Source: Haemonchus contortus (taxonomy: Eukaryota; Nematoda; Chromadorea; Rhabditida; Trichostrongylidae). Taken from it: 64,000 bases of DNA. Below, piece after piece: positions 46,300 through 58,200 of the stretch; within the stretch, counting starts at the first letter, position 1; every line of letters starts with the position of its first letter. Under the pieces are notes generated by a model, which saw nothing but the letters and a program-made list of their open reading frames with translations, did no database searches and had not been told where the DNA came from. The stretch covers positions 36,496,420 through 36,560,419 of the forward strand of contig LS997566.1 in assembly GCA_000469685.2 (NCBI GenBank), written 5' to 3'. The translations under genes were made by a program, and so were the position numbers.

Positions 46300-49200
46300 T
46301 TAATACAACCCAGGTATTAATCGGAAAGGTACTTTATTACAATATTGCATCCATGCCTGGCCATATTTCACCAGACAACGTGATTCGTCATTACACAGAC
46401 GAACAAAAAGGTAACCTAAAAAGAGACTTGATTAATTTACAAAATATTAAGATTCGTGGGTAAAAGGAGTAGTACAGTGTAAATATCTGCTGCTGTTCGA
46501 TCCGCTCAGGATAGGCCATGTTCTCGACTTTTATTAAGAATTGTAGGAATGCATGATATGGTTAGTTGTTTCTATCATTTTCAAATTACGGGGACTGTAT
46601 TTACTATCTTTCTCCTCTCCTCTTTCCCTCCTCCCTTTTAGATAGCTCTAATACCGCTAAGGCGACTCTGCACAGGATAGAAGAATCGCGGCCTAGATGC
46701 ATCTGGAGAGTTTGAAGGCCTTCAGAAGGCACCGCTTCGGCTCATTCTAAGAGTCACAGCATAAGCTTTAGCAATCTTGAAGTCCTAATATCAATTGAAT
46801 GTTGCTCGCGTGGCGTATCTTGAAGTAGAAAGTGGTCTGCACTACATAACTCACACCTACTGACTGAGCTTTTAATTGAAGTAGACGAACCTGTCACGAA
46901 AGCGGCAGGTACATGGCAGTAGATGGGATAGAAACCTTGAAACGCTGAGAAGACGACGAACGTAGCCGCTTCCGACATATAATTCGGATGTCGACATGTG
47001 GCCCAGTAACCGCTCCCTGTAATAATCAGAGCTTTTCCCATCTGAGGACTCGTAAATGTGTATGGGAGAAGAATTTACAACACTGCTTAGGTCACTCATT
47101 TAGGCTCTCTGGGGCAGGTAGTCGTGTATTTACCCAGAACAGTCCGACGGGGTCTACGACCTTATAGAAGAAGTTGTACCTTGTTTTTAGGGCAGCGCTG
47201 GGAAGTAGATGTGGAGAACGAGTGAGTTTAGGGACAGTTTAAAAGTATTCAGAAATTTATGAATAGTTGTAGCGTTGCTTTTAGCATGTAAAGATGGGAG
47301 AACGAAGCAATGGGTGGGGTGTTCACCTGCATGGGCGGGGCTCACCTTAAAGACCCGTTCCCTCCGAGGTCGAGGTGGTTCAAAATGTAAAAGAACACGT
47401 AGACCTTGTACAATGACCTGCACTGAAACTAGACCAAGTTTTGGAAAGGAAACGCCAGATCATGGGCCGGATAGCCTGCCTTTGATGTGGACGGTCATGT
47501 CTAGCGGGTGTTAGGCTTGACGGCTAATATACCTAGCTGGTGAGTCAATTCGTTTCTTCACTGCAGACGTGGTTTGAAAAGAAAAAATGAGATTTCAAAA
47601 AAAAGTTACCGAGTAGAAGATTTGCCGACGTATCACCGGTCTCAGTTCTATATTTTGCCGAAATAAAATAAGGATCCACTCCACGTATTTTTATCATTCC
47701 TTTTGATCTCCTGCAATCAATAATTTTGAAATAAAAAAAATCGATTTTTCATTCATACTTAAGTACTGTCCAAGGCTTTCAAAAAACATTTCTGTTTCAC
47801 GCTATCTTTGCCAAGGTTTGAATCGTTAGATTGAAAGCATCTATTCAAAGAAACCTCGACTTTTTCATCGAGCGAGTTGCGCCGCACAAAACTCCCTTAT
47901 GATTAAATGTATCGTAACCGTCCTTGACTAATGAAATTAGGATTCCCGGATAGTTACGTCCTCAGCGGACTCCTTAAAGGACTGGGCGTGGTCTCTGTAG
48001 GGTAAAGCTAGGTAGCAGAGTCTACTTTCCTCTTGCTTCTTCTCTATAATCTGTCTAGCTAGGAGCACGTAAATTGTTGTAAGCTTTTCGAGCATGAATC
48101 TGAGCTAGTCTCGAGAGATCGTGAGAAGCTGCCCCGGGTTTGAAGTCCAAGCCATGCGTATTTGACCTGATCTCACGATTGAAACGGAACCACCCGTTTT
48201 CATCAAGGTTCCCAAGGCAATAACTAGGGAATGCTTCGTTAGTGAGCTTATTCCGATACAGTTAAAGCAATTATTTCTGAAGATTTTTTACCTGAAGTCA
48301 TACTTTTGTTTATCAATAACTGTTGTAAGGTATATGAAAAAGAAGGCAGCAACGGTAAGAACGCAGCACGAGAGCAATGAGATCGACCTCTGAGTGTAGG
48401 CTAGCATAGCGGTTGATGAGCAGTAGAGAGTAGGGAACATCACCTGAAATAGTGGTCATCGAGTCAAAGACGTTACTGGCCGCTTCCTCTATCAGGACCA
48501 GAACCTACCATATCACTCCACAGCTTATAAAATCCACAATTGGCACGTTTATAATCCAATGAATTAAGGGCCAAATTTTCCGTCCATTGAATCCTCATTA
48601 CATAGGCCATTTGGACGACACCGCTTGCCATGAGACTTTCTGAACAGCTAAAAATCTTTACCTGTTCCGCCAATTTCTCGGGTGCGCCGCGTTGCGCGCG
48701 TCCGTCGAAACTAGGTCACGCCGCAGCCGTCGCATGCGGCGGTTCAGCCCGCGATACTTGACAGACGTCGCAGTTGTCAGTGGGGCATACGGTTCGCGCT
48801 TGGCCCACGGCAGTCAGCCAAAGAGAAGATAACACGGACAAATGCAAATCATTCGCTCTACTCACACTTGGTGGTACTGTGATGTCATCTGGAGACCTCA
48901 GTGGAGTGCGCCGCGCGCGATGTGGGCGGGGTGACCTACTTTCGACGGACGCGCGCAACTGACGTTCGCCCCCATTTCTCTGTATGGTGATGGGAACTTA
49001 CGGGATACTCTTCCATAGATATTTCTTTGATAGAAAATAGCGGAAATGATAAATAGTGGCCAGAGGACTAGAGTGATGCGTGATCGGACAAAATGTTTGA
49101 GATCGATGTCAAGAACTGTTGGATGCAGTTCTACTCCGAAACAAAACTCGGATACGGTCGTGACTGAAAGATTCAATTATGTAGACGACCGTAGCAGAAA

Positions 49201-52200
49201 GTCAGAACCAACGAAACTGCTCGAGAGCAATTCTCAAGGAGGTATTAGGTACCATCCGTTTTCATTACCTAATATTCATTTACTTCTAAAGAAGATAAGG
49301 TTCCTGAATCTAAGTGAATGAACACCGGTGTCGTGCCGTTCGGACGACTTAAAGGCCGCCTCGCCTGGGCGCGCGCGTAGTCCCGCCGGGAAGGCACCGT
49401 ACGCCGCAGAGAGCTAGAGTTTGCCACGTGGCGGCGGACTCTAGCCGCTCTAGGCGTTGCATCCTTCATTCCACCATCGTGTCAACGCCTCGGACGGCTG
49501 CTTTCTCGACTGCTCTTGTGCCTTCAACGTCAGCAACACCGACGAAGCCCCCGATGGGCTCTCAACACCACTCGTATGCCATCTCTAAAGTGGTGACAAG
49601 CTGCAAGGATTGAAGTCGAATGGAACAACTGGAAGATGGTCCACTGCCAACAAGGACCCGGATGCAGCGGAGCCCCAAAGGAGGTGGGAAGGCTTGGATG
49701 GAGCCTGGTTGAGCTTGAGATCGGATCGTACCCCAAGACCGTAGGTTATAGTGTGGTTTAACTCGTGTATATATTTTCTTGCTTTTCATTCATAGTATTT
49801 TTCTATAGTATTGCTCACAGTATTTCCATAGTATTTTTATCCATTTATTCGTATCCATAATCAATACCGTATTGACGTAGTATTCATAAAATGCATATCG
49901 TACAAGTGTGTTGGAGTTACGTAGAATGTCAGTAACATCGGATATATCGCAGTTACTCTTAGTGCACTGAGGGTGGCACGTAGGCCACGGTGGACCCCCT
50001 TGCCTAGTGTCCGAGGGAGCTCGGCACTGGGCCAGCAACCCCATAGCGTACTGCGGAGGCAGTACCATCCACGTAGGAGCCTGCAAGGGAGACTGGGGCA
50101 GCCCTAGGCCTACCAAGTCCGTGTGGCAGTAGAATACGAGCATGGCGAGCGGGCAGAAGACCCTGGTCACCTAGCCGCACCGCCGGGACGCCCTGCTGAG
50201 CAACCACCGATGCGGACTGGCCTCGGCGGAACGCCCCGACGGCGCGACATGGCGCATCGGACTGGGGTTCAACGTGTGGGAAACCCACGTTGGGCCTTAG
50301 TGATCGAGCCCGTTCACGCTCGCCTTCGCTGCTTGGTCTCCGGGGCAGAGGACGCGCAGTAGGTTGATAAGCGCCAACTGGCCCCCGCGTAGGTCGGCCG
50401 CCAAGGGGGTTCGCCCTTCCGTCCATGTGGGATTTTAACCCTAACCTGCGTTGCCCTGAGTGGCACAGGCCAGCGTAGGGACAGCGTGTATGCGTTGGGT
50501 TAGGGTCCTCCGATCGGGTGGCGGAAGAGGTTGTTTACCACCCCTCCTGGAGGTTCACATTACTCCTTGTATCAGGCCACATGACGTACCCGCGGGTCAG
50601 AGGGCGCAGGTTGTAGCTGTGTTAATCTGTCCCCGTGAGCAGCCTGCTACTTCGGGATCCCTTGTAACTCCTGCGTTGTCTTCGTAGTTCGCTCGGTTGT
50701 TCGTGTCATCTTCGGTTCGCCTGGCCAGCGTCGCGTCTCGCATTCTCGTACACCGCCGCAGGGAGCCATCGGCCAATGGTTTCCCTCCGGCCCAGCACAC
50801 ATCCATTGTAGTCCCTTTTTAGATTGGGTACGGCAGTACCACCTCCTGCCAAGCGATCAATATGTCCTCCATCAGCGCATCCAAGCAGAATCTGACCAAG
50901 GCAGTAACAGCATGGGAGAATGTGAAAGGTAAGATTCCTCCTTCGGCATTGGAGCCCATAGCTGCGCAAGTCCACACTACGCGAAGCGCGCTCGAGTCGC
51001 AATATGCCATCGTCGATTCGCACGCAGCAAAAGTTCGCTCCGCTTTGCGCACGCTCATCGAGAGGCGTCAAGTGTTTCAGGAGTTGGTCAGTAACGCAGC
51101 CGATCAAGATCTCGCAGGCGAAGAACATCACGCCTTTATTCAGAATTCGCGCATAGATGAAGTAATATCGGCGGCACAGGCTCTTTTGCTACGTCTAGAT
51201 ACGCGTCTGGATGAACTCAAAGCGCTTATCCACGACGGCCATACTCCAGTTCCATCAGGGGTAACCCAGGACGTACGCAGTCAGGGAGATCAAAGGGAGC
51301 TTATCGCCTCAACATCTAGCGCAAGCACGCAGACCAAATCTCATGTGTTACCGCATTGTCTGCATGATGCGCCTAGCCTATTTCCGTATGCTATATCTCC
51401 TCTTAATCCATCTTTTAACGGTTCGGCGTCAGCGCATTCAGCCGTGCGGCTGGATGGGCTTACTCTTGAACCATTCTCAGGGGATATCACGCAGTTTCAT
51501 AGGTTCTGGCGTACCTTCGAGCTAGCGGTACATAACGATTCCAACATATCCCCGGTTTATAAGTTTTTATATCTACAAGGCTTACTTAGAGACGAAGCCA
51601 AGATCGTTCTCCAGGACCTCGATCCGGATGAGTGTAACTACGGGGAGCTGGTGAACGCTCTGAAGAGGAGGTACGACCGCCCTCACAAGGCGCGTGCCAC
51701 CCTTCATAGAAGGCTTCAACAGCTTCCAGCAGCTCGCAATACCGGATCGGATCTTCGTAACACCTGGTTTCGCCTTTCAGGCATTCTCCATGGTTTACGC
51801 AGATACGAGGATTTTCGTTCAATTTTGCCTATTATTGACTTAGTTAAAGGTAAATTTCCAGCGGAAATCCAGCAGAAGCTGCATGATCTCGAGTTCCAAA
51901 GCCAACAGGAATTCGATCTCGATCAGATCATGAAGCAGCTCGACAACATCATCGCGTCCAAGGAGAAGTACGAAGATTCCACCACGCTTAGAGACAACTA
52001 TGTTGTCTACTCCTCGTGTCACCAGCCTAGTTCGTCACGTTCTCCATCGGTATCACGACGATCACGTAGTCCACCTCGGTGTTGCTTCTGCGAGTCTGAA
52101 CATCATCGGTCTACTCGTTGTACGCTACAAGCTCCGGTAGCTATTCGTAGGGCTCTCGTACGCGCATCCAACCTTTGTTGGAGGTGCTTACGTGCAGGTC

Positions 52201-55200
52201 ATAGGTCATCATCTTGTAGCTACCCTCCTTGTCGTACTTGCAGAAGGGATCATCACGATCTCCTCTGTGACCAACGTTCGCAGTCTCACCGTTCGCCAAG
52301 TGACAGCAGGCGTAGTAGCAGTAGCTACCATCGTCCTCGCTCACCTCGTCGTTATTCCTCTCGTAGTCCATCTCGAGATCGTGGTCGAAGTGACAGTCTA
52401 TCCGGGAGCGACACATCTCGTTTATATTTGCGAGAGAGGCACGAGTCGACATCATACCATCATTCTCCTCGTAGTTCTCGATCGCATTCGCCACAATGTG
52501 TCACTGCCGTTTCCCCTACGAGAGACTCTCCGAGTCATCGTAGGCAAAATGTATCCTTGCATTCAATTGAAACAAAGCCCGCAGCCACAACACCGGCTAA
52601 AAGACGCAAGCGGAAGCCAAAATCAGCGAAAACTACTCGCAAAATTACTCGTGCTAAGTAGGTGTTGAATTCGCGCACTTAAAAGCGTTCGCAGTCAAGT
52701 TCTACCCGCTTGTAGCGTCATAGAGCGCAAGATCTGCTCTAGCGTTACATGCGCCGCGTACGCATTTATTTAGCGCAAGCCGCGAATATCATTCTTACGA
52801 AGTGCATTTGCGTTTTAAAACATCTTAGCCTAGCGAGATCAACATCGCACGAGATGGTAGTCTCGTTGTCTGTCATGGTTGGCTTCAGTTTTATTCACAT
52901 TATCGCTCTACCAATGTCGTATACGAACTCCTTATCGGACTATGACGGTCGCAGCGGATGATCAGGTAAGCTTTCTCTCTTAGTCCTTTTTTTCTTCGTA
53001 GAAGTCGTAGACATGCCGTTACCTTTGCGCAGTTCACGCACGCAGCGTTGTGCCTTAGTTTTTTTTACTTATTTTAACACGCATCTTTATATTCATAGTC
53101 AATTTTTATTACGTAATTTCTTCTTCCATCTATTTTCTTCCTTGTTGCACGCAGCGTAGTCGCGGGGATGGCGAGTTTTCTTTTTAGCCCGCATATTCAT
53201 ATCTGTTTTTCATGTAGTATTTTCTCATACTAGTTTCGTAGTATAGCGTACTCGTCATCCCGTATAAAATCGGCATGTTTACGCGCAAAACGTAGTATAA
53301 CTGTAATTTTCTTAGCTAATAGTAGTTTTTCACCTTAGTTAACAGTAGTTTCACTATAGTCAACACTCTTATCATAACCTGATCACCGTATTGCCTTTCT
53401 ATTTCTAACGTTGACGCAGACGGTGGCGTATTTTTGTTTATTCCTTATTTGCGCAGTGCCAGCTTCGGCACAAACGTACTGTGCTCGTAGGGAATAATTC
53501 AAGTACAGCTTAACTTCAGTTCAGTCAAGCTGTTTAATTCTTAGTCGTAGTATTAACACTTCATATTTAATCACGTTTTAGTAGTAGCATAGTACATTTA
53601 TAACCATAGCACATTACTAATTTTACACCATTTCATTACTCACTTCATATTTAACCATTTTTGCATTATTTTACCTTCATATTTAATCACGTCATATATA
53701 CGCAGTCGAGGAAGGAGACTCTCCTTAGTGTGAGTCAACTTCTTCTCAAGTGGGGACGAAGCAACCTTCGGATGCTTTTTCCCTGTACAACATCCAATTT
53801 AGCTGAAGTTAACATCCTTGATCTCAGCATACTTCGTAGTGCGAGACTTGTTTCGCGCAAGCGAAGCTTAGTTGACTACTCGTAGTCAACGTAGTGTCCC
53901 TGGGGGAGCGGTGGGAGACCGCTATTTTTTCCTTTGCACGTCCCGGGAGTTTCTGTTGTCGTGGCCCCCTTCTTTCTAATCGGCCCTGGGGTTTTCTTTT
54001 GATAGCGAGGTAAAACTCTCCCCCTCGCACTAAAACTTCCCCCATAGTGAGGCAAAACTCACAAGTAGGCGAAAAACATCTCGTAGTCCTTGTCGTCGTC
54101 GTCGCAGTCGAACATCAGCAACGTCACGCAACTACGTCGTCTTCTTGTGTTGGTCGTACGAGAGCAATATCCGCGATTGGTCGTAGCCGTCGTCACCTCG
54201 TCGAGTCTCACATGTACATAGTCAACATTATATCCCATTTTCGCTGTATATATTTGTGTATATTCGTATTTTAAGAAGTTGTATCTCCCCACACATACCT
54301 TCCGGCCCTCGCAGTCAATGACATCGACGCCCCGTACGATCCGTAGTAGGTAGATAGGCCCGTAGAAAACAACTTTTAAGATCGTGTTGTATTTCTGCGT
54401 AGTCGCAGTAGGTAATCCCAAGCCGACCGTCCCTCGCCGCCGGGACTTTTTGTCTTTGCCGCCCGGAGTGTCGTGCCGTTCGGACGACTTAAAGGCCGCC
54501 TCGCCTGGGCGCGCGCGTAGTCCCGCCGGGAAGGCACCGTACGCCGCAGAGAGCTAGAGTTTGCCACGTGGCGGCGGACTCTAGCCGCTCTAGGCGTTGC
54601 ATCCTTCATTCCACCATCGTGTCAACGCCTCGGACGGCTGCTTTCTCGACTGCTCTTGTGCCTTCAACGTCAGCAACACCGACGAAGCCCCCGATGGGCT
54701 CTCAACACCACTCGTATGCCATCTCTAAAGTGGTGACAAGCTGCAAGGATTGAAGTCGAATGGAACAACTGGAAGATGGTCCACTGCCAACAAGGACCCG
54801 GATGCAGCGGAGCCCCAAAGGAGGTGGGAAGGCTTGGATGGAGCCTGGTTGAGCTTGAGATCGGATCGTACCCCAAGACCGTAGGTTATAGTGTGGTTTA
54901 ACTCGTGTATATATTTTCTTGCTTTTCATTCATAGTATTTTTCTATAGTATTGCTCACAGTATTTCCATAGTATTTTTATCCATTTATTCGTATCCATAA
55001 TCAATACCGTATTGACGTAGTATTCATAAAATGCATATCGTACAAGTGTGTTGGAGTTACGTAGAATGTCAGTAACATCGGATATATCGCAGTTACTCTT
55101 AGTGCACTGAGGGTGGCACGTAGGCCACGGTGGACCCCCTTGCCTAGTGTCCGAGGGAGCTCGGCACTGGGCCAGCAACCCCATAGCGTACTGCGGAGGC

Positions 55201-58200
55201 AGTACCATCCACGTAGGAGCCTGCAAGGGAGACTGGGGCAGCCCTAGGCCTACCAAGTCCGTGTGGCAGTAGAATACGAGCATGGCGAGCGGGCAGAAGA
55301 CCCTGGTCACCTAGCCGCACCGCCGGGACGCCCTGCTGAGCAACCACCGATGCGGACTGGCCTCGGCGGAACGCCCCGACGGCGCGACAACCGGCAAAGA
55401 GGAAAGAAGCAGAGTTTCTTCTGCGGCTCTGACTCGATTTTCGCACCCACTTCTCTGTTTCTAACAGAACTGAGTTATGGTAGGCATTAAACGGAACTTA
55501 CCATTACAATAATCACCGAATCGATAACTGAGAAACAAAATTAGCCAAACGGTCACACAGATTACAGCCATACACATGATGACTGATTCAAAGTGAATAT
55601 ACAACAGATCGTTACGGTACATGCCTAGACGGCTGCCCATCACGTACAGTAAACAGATCAGTAGACATGAACTGAAGCCATTCACCGGCTTTTTCCGATC
55701 ACCTAGAACATCACGTCAGTATTAACTATCAACTAAGACGGCGAGTCTGTGGCTTCCAAGTATGCCGTTTGGAGCGTTGTCGGGTAGGAAAAAGGAGTAG
55801 ATAGGGTCAAATGGCCGACGTTTACACCCAATGGCGGACCTATTTCACCGGGGCGTTGGGGAGTGCACCATTCTTAATGGAGCACAAATGTTGAAAAGTT
55901 AAACGACCAATCACGACAAATGGTGACAGTGGAGGGGAAATTTTGACTCAGTATAGCCAAGGGTAACTTAGAATTATTGTGAACTGTGCCTTTTGCGTTT
56001 CGCCATGCAGTCTATCTGTCTATATGTCTATATGTCTATATGTCGCCTTACTTGAAAGTCTTGAAAGTATCACCAAGAACAGCACCTTAAGACGTTTAGC
56101 CAAGGTTTTTGAAGAGCCCTTCCGGGCGTGGAATTCAAGATCTACCAATAGGTTTATGATTAATGGAACGCTCGGCTACTCGTTAGGCGTATCAGGGCGT
56201 CCCTCGATTATACATGACCAAAGAAGGTGAAGCAAAACCATTTGTTTCTTTACCAAAGTGTTCGATCTACTTCTCGTCATTCTTTTTGAGCCTTAGGATG
56301 AGACAGACCCTTGGTCACCCAATGGTACACTTTGCTTCCTCCTGCCGGCTATTTCACCGGTCATGGCTCAAGTGTAAAAACGCACGCGTATGCAGCTGCA
56401 CGAAATCGAGAACGGCACTGATGTAAAGGTGATTTATGGCCTATGGACTATAGTCTCACATCAATTGGTCCATCATTGGGAAAGTACCGAGGCAGTCATA
56501 CCCACTTCACCATGCCTGAAGGGTTTCGAAATGAAATTTTTCTCAAAGGTAAACATCTTTGCTATGCACTGCGTCCAGAATTTACTCACCAGTCGAACTT
56601 AGAAGGTAGACATTGTCGTGTGGCAGAATCCAATGAAAAATCAACTGCAGCGATAGGAAAACCACGGTGAATTTCCATGCCACCATGTCGAACAACAACG
56701 GTACGACATCCGCAAATATTGGCGGTGTTACTAGAGAGGTAAGCGCCTGAATTTTTCAAGTCAGTCTTCACAAAATTAAAGTCAGTAATATAATTTCTGA
56801 GAGTAAAAGAATCCGAGGTCACGTGTTTTTGGGCTCGAGAAACTCTCGATTACAGGACTCTAGTGTAGCAGGATCATTGGAGCTCTCTTTTTCCAGTCAT
56901 GATTGAGAGTACTCAATGATTGATGGTTCGGTAATGTGAGGCTAGAAGAGTGCGTAGGTTGAGACAAAACCTCCCAGCTGTACTCCGCTTGTTTTTTCTA
57001 TGCGATCCTTGCAACATGCAGGCAAGTTATCATCTTGTTCCACAAAGGATTTTCGGATTATGTTGCCCCATAATGTCACCGTGGTTCTGTAGTTGGTAGG
57101 CATTCCCACCTGCTACTGCCGTAGCGCCACCCGATTCCCGCTTCTAGTAAACCATACCTGGGCGGTTTCTGAAGCCAGTAGCACAGTAGCAACTTCTCTT
57201 TTCGTAAAAAAAGGAATCCCCTCCCAGCACTGCCATCCTGCCTGGAGGCAGCCACGGTCCCTCGATAGTATACTTATCATGGGGTATCCAACTTTCATCT
57301 CCCGTAACAATGTCCTTCAGAAATGCTCCTAAGTAAACACGATGGAACAAAGACTGACGGGCATCTACACAAATGAACTGTCCGCCATTTGGGCTGATGA
57401 TGCACTCCTGCCTAGATTTTTTTAAAGCAAAGTGGTGTTGAATTCGTTGGCTGCTGAATGGTATGCATAAAGCGATACAGATACTTCTTGCATGGCATTT
57501 TTCAGAATCGCTTTTGGAATTTCAAAGATTACACCTTTTTTTGGTTGTGGTAAGTTCACACCAGAAACTCTTCTATCACCAGGTTCCAAGGTTTCGAACC
57601 ACTGAAGGGCTGGAGAATACTAGAAGAAATTTTGTTAACTGCTGTTTTAACGTCGCAGTACGCGAAGCGAAAGTCTCACAAGGTTGGCGATTTGTGGGTA
57701 AAACTCCAGTCTCGGACTGGACTCGAACCCGTACTTGTCCTTTCCGGGGACCGTGCACTACCCTTACACTACCGAGACCCTGCTTGCCCTCGCCTTCTTA
57801 ATGGCTTATATGCCAGAGCTTATCAGCACTCGAAAATCTCTCCGGAATGGACAAGTACAGGTTCGAGTCTCGTCCGAGACTGGAGTTTTGCCCACAAATC
57901 GCCAACCTTGTGAGAATAGAAGACATTGCTCGCAAACACTGCACTAACTACTAAAACTAGTCGTCGCTTTACCAGATAGGAACTTAAACAGATACTGGTT
58001 GTAATTCGCTTAATCTTCGATCCCAAAGGATATAGCGAAGCCTGCCATCATCATCGAGAATATCATAGTACATTTCGTAAAAGGGTACTGTAGATAGCGA
58101 TCCATCATTAAAACGTTTCTCAATCCTTACCGCCAGATGGTAGTTGCTGATAACGATGAGCCCGAGACTGAAGGCGCCAGCAGAAATGGCAGAAAGATTT

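Larger units (their letters stand above)
49329..55389 (+). mobile_element. Gag-only BEL/Pao LTR retrotransposon
   Basis: 6,061 bp: two 921 bp LTRs (49,329-50,249 and 54,469-55,389) that begin TG and end CA, a 5 bp target duplication ACCGG, and a 4,219 bp interior. The LTRs look identical by eye over their whole length, which points to a recent insertion. The interior has a leader, one long ORF (Gag, 50,862-52,661) and about 1.8 kb without any recognisable protease, reverse transcriptase, RNase H or integrase frame. It would therefore need enzymes from an autonomous BEL/Pao relative. It lies in intron 3 of the minus-strand sterol reductase gene, antisense to it. Confidence 0.9.

Noticed and set aside
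46872..47099. Alternative frame for the penultimate sterol reductase exon using the CCTCAG acceptor
   Set aside because: Joining at CCTCAG/ATGGG gives an unrelated frame; the ATTACAG acceptor at 47,017-47,018 restores the conserved SGYWATCRHPNY motif in phase.
52192..52668. 158-codon hydrophobic ORF overlapping the end of gag
   Set aside because: It is the other-frame reading of the Ser/Arg-rich tail; the regular Val/Leu/Ile/His composition follows from the repeated TCN/CGN codons. No initiation context.
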